Source: Thamnidium elegans (taxonomy: Eukaryota; Mucoromycota; Mucoromycetes; Mucorales; Mucoraceae). From it: a DNA stretch of 64,000 nucleotides. Where the stretch lies: the NCBI GenBank assembly GCA_025201345.1, contig JAIXMG010000013.1, positions 744,001 to 808,000 on the forward strand. The letters run 5' to 3'. This document shows, in pieces, positions 23,501 through 35,042 of this stretch. The translations under genes were made by a program, and so were the position numbers. Each line of letters opens with the position of its first letter. The stretch's first letter is position 1. The notes below the pieces were generated by a model that ran no database searches, was not told where the DNA came from, and worked only from the letters and a program-made list of their open reading frames with translations.

Positions 23501-25113
23501 TTTAATTATAGCTTGTCATTTTTTCCCTTCTTCTTCGCTCTTTATAGCTTTAACGCGTCTATTTTGACATTTTTAGACGGATACCATGTATATTATTTCA
23601 ATACAATAAAAAGGTTAAATAGAAATGTTACACTTACGCTTAGCAATAGCTATATTAATTCATATTCTATACTATTATGACAGGTATTTATATATATATA
23701 TATATATAAAATCGTAGACCTCCGTTTCTTTCTTCTTTATAGTTTTTGCTTATTCATTCTAGCATTAACAGAAAAAGTTAAAATAAGAGTAATAATATTT
23801 TGCATAAACTGATACCCGTACTATTATAGTATTTTCTTTCAAAAAAGGCAATTATATTCTAGTTTTTTAAAAAATACACAAGTTTCTCTTTTTAAACGAC
23901 ACGCAATAACTTCAAATTGTTTTACCAAGAATTGATTGAAATCCAGTTACAGCTTACCTTTGCGCTTGTACCCAGGTTGACCACAGTTAGCGCGTTTTTT
24001 TTCTAATTATTAAAATAAAAAAACATTGTCTACCTTAGGGATTTGAGTCTTATATTTTCTTTGGAGTACTCTACTGTTTCGATGGACTGTATAATATATG
24101 TATATAATGTTTAAAGAAAAGAATCTTTTATTTAGAAATAATGGAATCAACTGAGTATGGGATACAGTTCCTAATGTAATAAGCTGATTAGGCTGTTGCT
24201 ATATTAAAACTAAAAAATATAATTACTTGAGGGGCAGCACACGGTCTCTTTACACGTTCGATCCGAAAAAAAACAGGACGTTTTAAATAAATACATTAAA
24301 ACGAAATAGTCTAGAAACTGTCTTCAGAAAAGTGGTATAAATAATATTGGGAAACGAGAGACATATTAAATATTCAAAAAGCTTTGCGAAACGAAAACCA
24401 AAGAACGATAGCATATCTAAATGAATTAACTAATAAATAAATCAAGACTCTCACTGAAAAGATATTGCTTCAATCTACACGGGTTCAATAAATAGGTCGC
24501 TAAACTAAATAAATTATTTTATGAGCGCGTCCTTTAAGTTACTCTTGTCATCACTAGTACATGCGCCAATTCGATATCTCAATACATTATCGCTTGTCGT
24601 TTCTGAAACTACTCCCAAAAACCACTATTAAAGCTATCGTCCGACATTTTTTGTCTATAGGACAAATTCAATATATACAGACTAAATAGTGAATCATTAC
24701 AGAAAGATCTAACACAATGATTTTCTGCAATGTTTACATACTGACTCTTTTCCATCCTTTTTCTTATTGTTAAATTTGTTTAATATTATAAATAAATAAC
24801 TTTTTTTTTATTGCTGTAATTTGATACATTCTATTTTATTTCTGTGATTTATACCTACTATCATTTTTCTTCTACTAGGATAACAAAACCTATTTCTAAT
24901 CGCCGTATTGTATTTTATAATGTAATAACAGCCTTTTTTTTATATGATCCTCGTACTGGCTTGTCTTTTTTTTTTAAAAAAAAAGTAGTGTAGGAAGCAT
25001 AAAGTACCATATTTAGAAAGAACACAAAAAAAACTTTTCGTTCTTGTTAAAATGCCGATACCGGTTGCAATTTTTTTTCGTTTTTTAGATAATAGCCACT
25101 TTTTTTTTTTCTA
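20525..25113. other. 4.6-kb gene desert
   Basis: The first 400 bp resemble the 5' flank of the first hexosaminidase. Beyond that, no exon with recognisable protein similarity was found on either strand. Short open frames (for example 21944-22129 and 23477-23680) are low in complexity. A locally GC-richer patch at about 22556-22660 and an AT dinucleotide run at 23690-23709 stand out. A T10A9 palindrome lies at 24966. Confidence 0.5.
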
Positions 25114-26586
25114 ATGTCAAAAAACTCTAGTACAGAAAAGTCTGATCAAATCACAATCTTACGTATTAAACGTAAAAGAAATGAAGAACCTTTAGATGCT
25201 TTACGTATGTAGATAGAGAGAGAGAGAAAGTTTATATATGTATATATTTAGGGAAAACATGTATATTTATGCATTAGTTTAGTTGTTCATCAAGAAAACG
25301 AAAAACGTATTAAAAAGAACAATGAAAAGTTAAGAAATAGTGTCTTATCAGGTAACTTTTTCTTTGAGCAGTATAGTATACTGGCAAGTCTATTTTGCTT
25401 TTATTTACTCGAGTTTTTTTTTTTTTTTTTTTTTATTATTATTATTATTAGTTTCGGCAGCTGCACTTCCTACTTTGTTTCGATTGGCAGAAACTGTAGA
25501 GCAACAAAGTTTTTCTGATTTAGATGAAGCGAGGAAATTAAAAGTATGTCTCTGTTATATTTAAATAGCACTTTTTTGTGCTAAATAGAACGTAATAGGA
25601 TCGTATCTCCAGACGTATTCAACCCGGTACAAGTAGACCTCAAACTCCTACTACTACTGAAGATAGAAAAGATCGCCTTGTAAAAGAGCAAAAGGTAAAA
25701 AAAAAAAAAATCGAGTTAAACATTTTTGTTGCTTAGCTTTTTTTGTAACTAGGATGCATCAAGTAAAGCTAGATACAGAGTTATTCATCAAAACAGAACT
25801 AAAACAGATGAAGATGCGCCACCTGTGTAAAGTTTTTATTTTTGAAATTTTTGAAATTTTCTCCAGTTCTAATTTTTATTTTTCGAAAATATAGTGTGCA
25901 AAGTGCTTCTGAAAAAGCAGCTAAAGATCTTTTTCAAATGTATGAAGCTGTTAAAGACGAAGAAAATTCGAAAGCAAAGTATGTTTTTATTACACTAAGG
26001 AAAAATAACTATAAACTAAAAAAAAAATCTATATACTAGCTTGTTTATGGATGACGATATTGAGGATCCCGATGATATAATGTGTAATTTTATTCCTATG
26101 GTTAAGGAGTATTTGACGTGTAAGTCTTTTTTTTTTAAAAAGCTTGGTAAAGATAAGTGTTGACTTTTTTTTGCTAGTGCAAGAAAAAGAGGAAGAAAAG
26201 GAAGAAGATTATGTTTACGATGTCTATTACAGAGACGACGCTAATTTAGAGCAAGGTATCGCTTCCAAAAACGTTGGTTCTCTCGTTTGGTTTAATGATA
26301 CTTCAGAGTATTTGGATGATGATAGTGATAGTGAATTGGGTGATAATGTAGATGAGGATTCAAATGGTAAAAAGAATATAGTAGTAATGGTTTGGTAGGT
26401 GTTAATTATTTTTATAAATGTAGCCGAAGATTATTACCAAAATGATTATCCTGAAGAAGAGGATAGTGACGAATTCGAAGAGCGTAAGTTGATTTAATTT
26501 ATGTGTTTTTTGTTTGTGTTAACTTTTCTGTTTGTGTAGAACGCGTACATGATTTGTCTAGCGATGATGAAGATTATTCATTGTAA
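25114..26586 (+). CDS. IWR1: IWR1-like RNA polymerase II nuclear import factor
   Basis: Iwr1 binds assembled RNA polymerase II and directs it into the nucleus (known from budding yeast; the animal relative is SLC7A6OS). Ten small exons (25114-25204, 25283-25351, 25452-25543, 25599-25694, 25753-25826, 25895-25978, 26040-26119, 26178-26366, 26424-26483, 26540-26586) join in frame to 293 residues. The N-terminus ITILRIKRKRNEEPLDAL is the basic nuclear localisation segment of the family. The core Iwr1 block is YVYDVYYRDDANLEQG followed by VGSLVWFNDTSEYLDDDSDS, and the tail is acidic (YPEEEDSDEFEE, SSDDEDYSL). Exon 4 must start at AATAG|GATCG to stay open. Introns are unusually dense for so short a coding sequence. 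Confidence 0.9.
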
Positions 26587-26650
26587 AAAAAAATATAAAA
26601 AAGTAAATTAATAGTTATTAATAATAATAATAAAAAAAAAAGTAATTATA

Positions 26651-26740
26651 CACTCGCGAACCATTGATTTTCGTACACTTTCGATTTTATGCATGACTTT
26701 TTAAACTAGAAATTATACGAAAATCAATGGTGCGTGAGAG
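26651..26740. repeat. Fold-back MITE-like repeat
   Basis: Arms CACTCGCGAACCATTGATTT (+TCGTA) and its near reverse complement (TACGAAAATCAATGGTGCGT, then GAGAG) are separated by about 40 bp. TA dinucleotides flank both ends. It lies just past the IWR1 stop codon, in its presumed 3' UTR or terminator region. Confidence 0.65.
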
Positions 26741-27105
26741 TATTCGTTTAGTTGAAAACGAGTGTTTTACTCTCGCTGAACTATTAAATGATGCGTCTCC
26801 ATAAGCAATCAATGCTATTTTTTTTTATTTGTTTGATACATATCCTTTGGTGCGGATGAAACTTGCATTTCATAGAAGAAATGCAGCAACCACTTTTATA
26901 TGTATAACTGTTACCAGAGCTAAATTTTAGGAAGCTTAATATCTGTAGAGTTTAAAGGTGGAAAATATTTTTTTATTGTAGTAGTATTATGCTATTTCAT
27001 ATAGGTATTTGGGAGATCTTCTACTAAACAGAAGATATATAGAAATGTAGAATATATGCATTAAACTTCAAAGAATATGAGAGATTTTTTGTGAAAATGC
27101 GGTTT

Positions 27106-28011
27106 TCAGAAATTTTCGTCTTCTTTGCTTTGCGTTAAACCAGCTTCAGCTGTTACTGTAGAAGTAACAGGTGTAACTTGTTGTACATCTTTATTCGCGG
27201 TTATTTTGGCTGTTTTCGTAAAGTTTTCAATTTCTAAATCCTTCATTGCAAGTTTTTCTAGCAATATAGCAATTTGCTCTTTTGCCTCTCTCGCTTCTCT
27301 TTCTGACTCTGTTTCTACATGTGACCGTCTCCGAGGTTGAAGTTTTCTACTTTTATATAAAACACCAATATTGTTTTGTGCATTTACATGTCCTCGTTTT
27401 GCTGCTTTCAAGTACCAGGAAAGTGCCACCTCGTAATCGACATCAACGCCGTACCCATTCTGATATAAAACACCAATACTGTTTTGTGCATTTACATGTC
27501 CTCGTTTTGCTGCTTTCAAGTACCAGGAAAGTGCGACCTCGTAATTAACATCAACGCCGTGTCCACTCTGATATAAAAAACCTATACTGTTTTGTGCAAA
27601 TACATTTCCTTGTTCCGCGGCTTTCAAGTACCAGGAAAGTGCCACCTCGTAATCGACATCAACGCCGTATCCACTCTGATATAAAAAACCTATACTGTTT
27701 TGTGCAAATGCATTTCCTTGTTCTGCTGCTTTTAAATACCAGGAAAGTGCCACCTCGTAATTGACATCAACGCCGTACCCACTCTGATATAAAACACCAA
27801 TATTGTTTTGTGCAAATTCATTTCCTTGTTCTGCTGCTTTTAAATACCAGGAAAGTGCCACATCGTAATTGACATCAACACCGTATCCATTTTTATATAA
27901 AACACCTATACTGTTTTGTGCTTTTGCATGTCCTTGTTCTGCTGCTTTTAAGAACCAGAAAAGTGCCACCTCGTAATTAACATCAACGCCGTATCCATTT
28001 TTATATGACAT
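27106..28011 (-). CDS. Sel1-like repeat protein
   Basis: The frame encodes 301 residues with six nearly identical 36-residue Sel1 (TPR-like) repeats, each of the form YxxGYGVDVNYEVALSWYLK followed by AAEQGxxxAQNSIGVL. The C-terminal tail is charged and probably coiled-coil (RSHVETESEREAREAKEQIA ...). Sel1 repeats form alpha-solenoid scaffolds for protein-protein contacts; the partner is unknown. The ATG at 28011 falls inside a repeat. The same frame stays open upstream to about 28166 and encodes another half repeat (WYKKGKKLYNSKKYNAALGS ...) but has no ATG, so a 5' exon is either undetected or lost. Nucleotide identity between repeats is very high, which suggests recent unit expansion. The gene lies within a TIR-bounded unit. 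Confidence 0.8.
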   Translation of the reverse strand: MSYKNGYGVDVNYEVALFWFLKAAEQGHAKAQNSIGVLYKNGYGVDVNYDVALSWYLKAAEQGNEFAQNNIGVLYQSGYGVDVNYEVALSWYLKAAEQGNAFAQNSIGFLYQSGYGVDVDYEVALSWYLKAAEQGNVFAQNSIGFLYQSGHGVDVNYEVALSWYLKAAKRGHVNAQNSIGVLYQNGYGVDVDYEVALSWYLKAAKRGHVNAQNNIGVLYKSRKLQPRRRSHVETESEREAREAKEQIAILLEKLAMKDLEIENFTKTAKITANKDVQQVTPVTSTVTAEAGLTQSKEDENF

Positions 28012-28537
28012 GCCTAAAAGGTTTTGTGCTTCAGAGTGATTACCCTCTGCTGCTTCTAAAAAACTACCTAGCGCTGCGTTATATTTTTTGCTGTTGTATA
28101 GTTTCTTTCCCTTTTTATACCAGTCATTGGCCGTTGTTTTGCCTGAATTTTCCGTTCTTTTTTATTAGTGTTTGAAAATACGAAACAAACTGATATATCT
28201 TACCCAAAAGTTCCATCTTTCTTTCTAGACCAAGAAAACAACTTTTACGTTCCTTTTAGAAAAAAAATTCTGAAGAAAGGAAAAGAGAAAAAGACGAGGG
28301 AAATGAAAAAGGATTGGCTTAGCAAGGTCAAAAGGGTTACACTGTTTATATTTGTTGTACATGATGAATCATAAATCTTCTGTGTACTCTTTCTATTACA
28401 CTACAAAAGACTTGTTTTAGCTAATTTCGTACTTTGTAAGTTTCTACAAAGAAGTTGATGGTGCTCTGTTTTTATCATATGTATGTAGTAGCTAAATATT
28501 TCCAATACCCGTTTGCCTAGTTCTTTGTAACGTTACG

Positions 28538-28574
<37 letters not shown>

Positions 28575-28628
28575 GTTGTAGGAACAACCGACTGAATACA
28601 TTGGAGTTTTCGAACTTTTAAAATTTTA
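28012..28628. other. Possible 5' region of the Sel1 gene and poly-T tract
   Basis: 28012-28166 continues the Sel1 frame without a start codon. A possible donor (TTTTGG|GTAAGA on the minus strand near 28222) with CACTAAT and an A-run acceptor could define an upstream intron, but the phases I tried did not give an ATG exon. A T-run of about 33 lies at 28541-28573. Confidence 0.4.
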
Positions 28629-28660
28629 GAAAGTGTACGAAAATCAATGGTGCGTGAGAG

Positions 28661-29668
28661 TATGTTATTCATTAAAGACAGAATTATTTGATAACGGTAG
28701 TTTTTAACTTTTGCATTTTACTGTATTTTCACAGGTTATTAAGAAAGAGTAAGTGAATATTTAGGAAAGTTTAAATACAATTATTGAGAAAACCAGGATA
28801 TTTTTGGAAATCCTTTTTGTATAAGTAACATATAAAAAGACATATTATTTTAAAAGTTAAATGTACAGCAATGTATTTCCTTCTTCGTTGTGACTTTTAA
28901 CTCCGTTTATCTTAAGACTATGATATGACTCTTTAGTTTCTGAGGGTTTTTGTCGATTGGATAAAAAGTTGTGTTTTTAAGATGTGATGCATATTGAGCG
29001 TTGATATTTTTCTTCTATAGAAGAGAGATTGGTACATAAATCTTTTATTGAAATATAATTGAGATAAACCCTAATACAAATAGAGTTTCTTTTATGAGTA
29101 TATTAAAAGTATAAGAATCATTGTTATTTAGGATATTTAGGAGAAATAAAGTATACATCATTTATACAAATGTGATGTTATCATATATCAAGTTACATAA
29201 AATTATATACACCAATAATATTATCTACGTATTAATTAGATCTCTTTCTTATTATAAACAACTATATAAATTAAAAACAATTGTGTGCAAACAAGCTTTT
29301 ACGTATTACAGCTTACTTATCGAAATAACACAATGATACAAATAGTTTCAAATATACGTATAGGCAGTTGTTACAACAGATTTGAGAGCATACTGTAAAA
29401 GGCTTTGTTATTACCAACTTTTTTTTTTTTCCGAAATGATAAAATAGCTGTTTAAAAAGGGGTATTTTATCATCTTTTTTTTTTTTTTTGTGTGTGATAG
29501 TTATTATTATATCATAAATCATCAACCAGTATAAAATACAGAGTGAACATGATGATCTTCACCTCTTTATTTTCTTTATTTACAAAATATGGTCCCACCC
29601 GAGAGAATAAAAGGTAGATTTAAGAATATATAAATTTTTATAAAGCCCGTTAACAGTAACTCTTAATT
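28661..29668. other. AT-rich spacer
   Basis: No gene is supported. Poly-T runs occur near 29420 and 29475-29490. I looked here for N-terminal exons of the neighbouring Fanzor-type gene and found none. Confidence 0.45.
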
Positions 29669-30306
29669 ATGACAGACCCCTCAGAAGATAACCAAGAACC
29701 TGCACGAAAAAATTCGAAGAAAAGGGAAAGGTAATATTAATAAAAACAAATCAACACTTCAAGTATCTTGCTCTACTTATCCTAGCAGAAAAGATACTTC
29801 GCACGTTGAGCAAGCTACTGAATTTAACCAGGACTCGGAAACCGAAGATGATACGTTGGTAAAGTTCAGACATATGGTAATTGAAGATAGTAACAAGAAG
29901 TGGAAGCAGCTCTCCCCTGGAGATGGACCAGAAGAATCAAACAAACCTGTTGTACTTGCTTTTGGCGCTGCCATGTTTGGTAACTTGAGAGGAAACGTAC
30001 CTGCTTCTACCAAAGTCGTTAAAGACTGTCTCATTAAATTTGCTCGCGAAAGAAACAAAAAAGGACCAACTTATGTTGTAATGGTTGATGAATATCTGAC
30101 TTCACAAATATGCCCTAGGTGCCAAACCAGAACAACCTCGAACGAAAAAAAACAGCTCCAGCTTAAAAATACACCCTGTACTCAAATGCTCTACTTGTGA
30201 TACACGGTGGAATAGAGACCATATGGCTAGTATGAATATTCGTTCCGTTTTTCTTTATATGGCTCAGAATAACAACAATCGCCCAGAAGCCTTTAGGAGG
30301 ACATAA
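29669..30306 (+). pseudogene. Truncated Fanzor/TnpB-type RuvC protein with a frameshift
   Basis: Fanzors are eukaryotic relatives of the RNA-guided TnpB nucleases (established). Here an ATG (29669) opens a short charged leader, then an intron with canonical ends (AG|GTAATA ... CCTAG|C at about 29731-29786). The C-terminal core follows: PVVLAFGAAMFGNLRGNVPA, then VVMVDEYLTSQICPRCQTRT, the first half of the zinc ribbon (C-P-R-C). After a run of eight A at 30144-30151 the frame shifts by one. The second half, HPVLKCSTCDTRWNRDHMAS then MNIRSVFLYMAQNNNNRPEA, lies in the next frame and ends at 30306. WNRDHMASMNI carries the RuvC-III aspartate and VDEYLTSQIC a candidate glutamate. The N-terminal wedge, REC and RuvC-I parts are absent, so nuclease activity is not expected. 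Confidence 0.75.
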
Positions 30307-30762
30307 TCCCTCATCTTAACTTATATCCTTTATAACATTTGGATAACCCTTATTTACTTTTGGTAAGTTCTTTTTTCCTTAACTATAACTTTTTTTTTCT
30401 CATTTTTTCTTTTTGAACTGTTTACTAACATATTTTTATATCAAATTTATCTCAAATTCTGTATTCAAATTTCCTCAATAGCTATATTTATCTTTTCTCA
30501 AAAACACTACTTAACTTTTCCCCAAAAATTTACTTATTTTTTCTCAATATCCTATAAAAATAAAGTATTACGAGACGCAGGATTGCCTGTGACAGTCACG
30601 AATATCGATGCTATTAATATCTAAACTTGAGCATTATTTTCATACACTTTTTTTTTTCTTTTTTTTTTACAAGTATGAATCCTTACGAAAACAAGGTTTG
30701 TGGTTCAGTTATATATTTCATTGACGAAAAAGTATTAAATATTGTATTACAACAAGGCTTTG
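30307..30762. other. Spacer between the Fanzor remnant and NRDE2
   Basis: T-rich sequence with repeated TTTCTCAA-like words. It presumably includes the NRDE2 promoter. I see no coding signal. Confidence 0.4.
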
Positions 30763-30951
30763 ATGAAAGTACCATCTTTCAGCTCTGCTCCGGCTTTGAA
30801 TGCAAGTATACCTATTCCTTCATTCTCTAGTGCACCAGACTTTTCAACAATTACAGGTAAAATAGCCCCCCTTTTTATATTGCTTATAACGAGGATACTG
30901 ATATATATTTTTTTTTAAAAAAAAAGCAAACGATGAAAAAAGAGATAATTC

Positions 30952-30982
<31 letters not shown>

Positions 30983-33900
30983 CGCGATGAAAGGTCTTCG
31001 AGTAGAAGATCTCGATCACCACGTCGTAGAAGGTCTCGATCGCCTCGTAGTAGTAGACATGGTTCTCGATCGCCTAGACATAGACATAGATCCCGTTCTC
31101 CTCGTCGCCATCGTCGTCACCGCTCAACTGAAAGATCGTCTCGTCATGAGGTAAAAGCAAGCTGCAAAAAAAAAAAAAATAAGCAGATAGTTTAATTGTA
31201 TTTTTTTTTGTAGAGGTCTTCTCGATATAAAAGAACGCCTTCGCCAGAGATAGTTCATACGTAAGATCTTTAATTAGAGAAAAAATTGGCAGTTTGACTG
31301 ATTACTTTTTTTTTTTTTCGTAGCGGAACGTTAAGTACAGGAATTTCGTTTGTGATGGATAGAAGAGGAGATTCAAGTAATGCTAAATACGGTGGAAATC
31401 ATTCGTACACTGTACCAGAGTATAAACGAGTTGGAGGTGGAAAAGTGTTAGGATTACCTGATAATTTACGGATTGATAGATCTGTTGTTAAGTCAGGTAC
31501 AATTACTCTTGTAGATAAATCTAGAAAGGTAAAAAAAAACTTGCGTGATAAAGTTTTTTTTTAAAGATATTTATTGATGTTTTATATAATAGAAACCAAA
31601 TAGATATACAGATTCAGATTATGCATGGAAAGAATTAGACAAGACATTAAAAAGGTAAAAAAAAAAAAGGGAAAGTTTTTTTTCTGCAGGATATCTTTTT
31701 ATGCTTACATTTTTTTTTTTACGTAAAAAAAAAGAATTCGAATTAAACCAAAGAAAAATGTTGATATGTTGGATCCGTTTGCATCGAACAATGAATATAT
31801 TCTAGTAGACGAAAAAACAACCATTAACACAGACGACTACGACGCATATGTATCTACTGGCGTAGATTATCGATCATTGGAAGGAAACAAAGTCAGGCGA
31901 AGAGAGGAATCTGAATCTGAATCAGAAGAAGAAGGAGAAAGTTTTAACGACCGAATTAGACAGCGTACCATTGACTACAATAGACGCTTAGACAAAGACC
32001 CTGAAAACGTACAACTTTGGTTAGAATTCATTAAATTTCAAGATGAAGCAGCAGCAGGATTAGACCCCACTGCATCTAAAACCAACAAGGCTAGTTTAAA
32101 CGAAGTTAAATTGAGCATATTTGAAAAGGCGTTGGATTATAACCCTCGAGACCAAGATTTAATTCTTGCTTATTTGAATTGCGGTGCAGAGACATGGGAA
32201 ACTTTAAAGTTGTTGCAGGAATGGGATGTCATGTTAAAGCAACAACCTGATTCTATCAAGTTATGGTCAGAGTATATTAATTTAAGGCAAACTAATTTTG
32301 CAAGTTTTTCTTTTACACAGTGTGTACAAGTATTTGAAGATGCATTGAATACGTTACGTACGCAAGTGGATAAAAGTAACGACGATGAAACCAGAGAAAA
32401 TATCGAGTCGCTGATGGTGTATATATTGTTAAGAGCATGTCTGTTTATGAAACAGTGTGGCTACCATGAAAAAGCAGTGGGGTTAATTCAAGCTTTGGTC
32501 GAGTTCAATTTGTTTCAACCACAATTGTTTCAGTACAAGTCCAGTAGATTTGAAAAAAAAGTAAACGCGTTTGCAGATTTTTGGGATAGTGAAGTGCTCC
32601 GGTTTGGTGAAAATGGAGCGCTTGGATGGCACGAATATTATAGAGCAAGTGATAATGGTGAAGATGTACCTGATCTAGTATTTGAAAAAAAAGTAGAGTC
32701 TGAAGATGAAGGAGATGAGATCATGTCTTTGCATGACTGGTACACTATAGAAATGGCTAGTGAACAAAAAGATAGGTTACCTCTTCGTATGACTCAAGTA
32801 GAAGATGATAGTGTTGACGAAGACCCGTATCGTATTATACTCTCTGATGATATCAAACCTTTTTTGTTTAATACAACGACGATGGGTGCTCGATACAGTT
32901 TAATCTATAGTATATTTGTGTTTCTAGGGTTACCGTATACACCACCTGAAGTTGGAACCAATACTCATTTCTTTACAGATACTTTTACGCATAACGATTT
33001 AGTCTTGGAACATTTTTGGCCTGCAAAAGAAAATACGATAAAGCATTTGGTTTGGTATGTTGCTGGTATAGCTATGAATCCAGAGCAAACTGTTGAAATT
33101 AAAAGTCCTTATGATATACCTCAGTCTTACCCAGTCGGTGTATCTGAAATGTTTGCTAAGCAAGGTACTTGGTTTAAATCTTGTGGAAAAGAGTTTCTTA
33201 CAAATACTGTGGATGAAGGGTTTACGAGGTAACTAAAAATAAAATAAAAAATGTTTAATGTACGGGGTAAAGAGCTAATATATCTTTATTAGAAATGCGT
33301 TTCAACAATTGTTATCGGTAGAGAAATCAGAACATTTAACTATATGTTATTTAGCTTTTGAGTCAAGTTGTGGATATAAAATGTAAAGGGGATTTTGTAA
33401 ATAGGGGAAGTGTGGGAAATTGATGTCATATTTTTTTTAGGGGTCGTCGCTTAGCAAAAAATTTACTTAAAGATCAACGTACCAGTCTTACCTTATGGAA
33501 CGCCTATGCACAAATGGAAAAAAGTCATGATAGAATAGATGAGGTAAGATGAGATATTTTTTCTTCCCCCCTTTTTCTTATGTTGTTATTTTCTTAGGCC
33601 CGAAAGGTTTATTTGACTGCACTTTCAATGTATCACAGTTTTCCAGAATGCGACCAAATTTCTGCACCTTTATTATACTTTATGTTTGCAAAACTTGAAA
33701 TGGAAAATAATAAACCTAATGAAGCATTAAAGATTCTTGTATCCATGTCAGATAATAAACCATACGGTAACAAAAAATAACAAAACGATGTCATCTATCA
33801 TTACTCACCTTTACTTTTATAGATAAAACCACGCCTCTACCTACAACGCCATTAATATTAAGAACCAGAGAAGTAAGGAGCAATCCTTTTTTATTATATT

Positions 33901-34897
33901 TCTGTTAGTAAAACTAATACGCCAAAAAAAAAAAAAAAAAGTATTTTTCTCAAAGGTTAGCACAAGTATCTATTTTATCAGACTCAAGTACAGAAAGAAA
34001 AATAGCGTTTTATATTATTGGATGTTGTGGATTATTTGAATACTTATCAAGTGGAATAGAAAGTGCATGTGTAATTTATCAAAATACGTTAGACTATATT
34101 TGCCAGCGTCAGGCGGAAAGGGGATACGAGTCCGAAATGGTGTGGATTGAATATGCAGGCTTATTGTATCGACACGCTAGCAATAAGGATACTGGAGGAT
34201 ATAAAGCAAGTGTATTACGTGATGCTATGGAACATGCATTAAAGTTGTTCCCTAATAATACCATGTTCCTTTCTTTTTATATTTGGAATGAGTCAAAGAC
34301 AAAGATTTATAACAGAGTGCATGATTTGTTAAATAAGTCACTTCGGTAAATAATATTGCTGTGCAATTATATGTAAGTATATACTAATTAATTTTTTTTT
34401 TTGTGTGTAGAGAATCGAATGTTGTTTTGTGGTTATCTGCTATTTATAGTGAGTTGCATAGGTATAAACCATTTCAAGTGAATTCTGTACGTGATTTCTT
34501 TGAACGGTCGATATCAGACACTAGGTAAAGGATGTTCTTTATTTTTTTTTTAAAAAAAAAACACCCCCGTTGATATCTTATGTTGTTATTGTAGAACTAA
34601 GGCATCTATTATATTGTGGAAGTATTATATTCAATTTGAAATAAACCAAGGAAACATAGAAAGAGCCCACAACTTGTATTATAGGTCTATTCGTGAATGT
34701 CCTTGGTCAAAAGGTAATTTTTGGTTTGATTCTTTATTTTGTATGGATACTTATTATTTTTTTAAGAATTATATTTAATTGGAATCAAATATTTCCAGAA
34801 AATAATGAGTAAAAGAGAAACAAATGAATTGGTCAGTTTAATGATGGAAAAGGAAATTAGACTTCGATATCCTATTGAGGATGATTTGTTGACTTAA
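30763..34897 (+). CDS. NRDE2: NRDE2 family HAT/TPR protein
   Basis: NRDE2 works with the nuclear exosome helicase MTR4 and in RNA-interference-linked silencing (known from animals and fission yeast Nrl1). Fourteen exons are proposed: 30763-30856, 30927-31150, 31214-31260, 31324-31528, 31593-31654, 31735-33228, 33293-33382, 33441-33543, 33598-33766, 33823-33872, 33956-34345, 34411-34524, 34595-34713, 34767-34897. The N-terminus has a glutamine run and an RS-rich domain (SRRSRSPRRRRSRSPRS). Then come the segment SYTVPEYKRVGGGKVLGLPD (probable MTR4-binding region), the signature RTIDYNRRLDKDPENVQLWL followed by EFIKFQDE, and HAT repeats (LWNAYAQMEKSHDRIDEARK). All junctions fit except exon 10 to exon 11, where I find no in-frame join. 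This is either a one-base indel near 33872-33956 or a splice I missed. Confidence 0.88.
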
Positions 34898-35042
34898 ACC
34901 GGATGTTTACTAGAATCATTATCTACAAATGAAAAAAAAAAAAAAAAAACAGGGAGAGTGAGAGGTTTTTGAAGTGTATAAAATAAACCCTTTTTTTTTT
35001 TTTCCTTTTTTCTTTTTTGTTCTTTATTATTTTATATGTATC

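Larger units (their letters stand above)
26651..28660. mobile_element. 2-kb unit bounded by terminal inverted repeats with flanking TA
   Basis: The left end (26651, CACTCGCGAACCATTGATTT, continuing TCGTACACTTTC) and the right end (28660 read inward on the minus strand, CTCTCACGCACCATTGATTT, continuing TCGTACACTTTC) form imperfect inverted repeats of about 32 bp. Both are directly flanked by TA, as in Tc1/mariner-type elements. A further inverted copy of the end lies at 26716-26740, so 26651-26740 alone forms a fold-back of about 90 bp, also with TA on each side. The unit encloses a Sel1-repeat gene but no transposase that I can see, so it may be a non-autonomous element or a chance pair of small MITEs. 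Confidence 0.6.

Noticed and set aside
24228..24270. Possible tRNA T-arm (ACGTTCGATCCG)
   Set aside because: No matching acceptor, D or anticodon stems could be built around it.
27106..28011. The 108-bp periodic block as a CRISPR-like array
   Set aside because: The units are contiguous coding repeats (Sel1, 36 residues each) without spacers, in a eukaryotic genome.
30956..30983. CAA repeat as a non-coding microsatellite
   Set aside because: It lies in frame in NRDE2 exon 2 and encodes a glutamine run before the RS domain.
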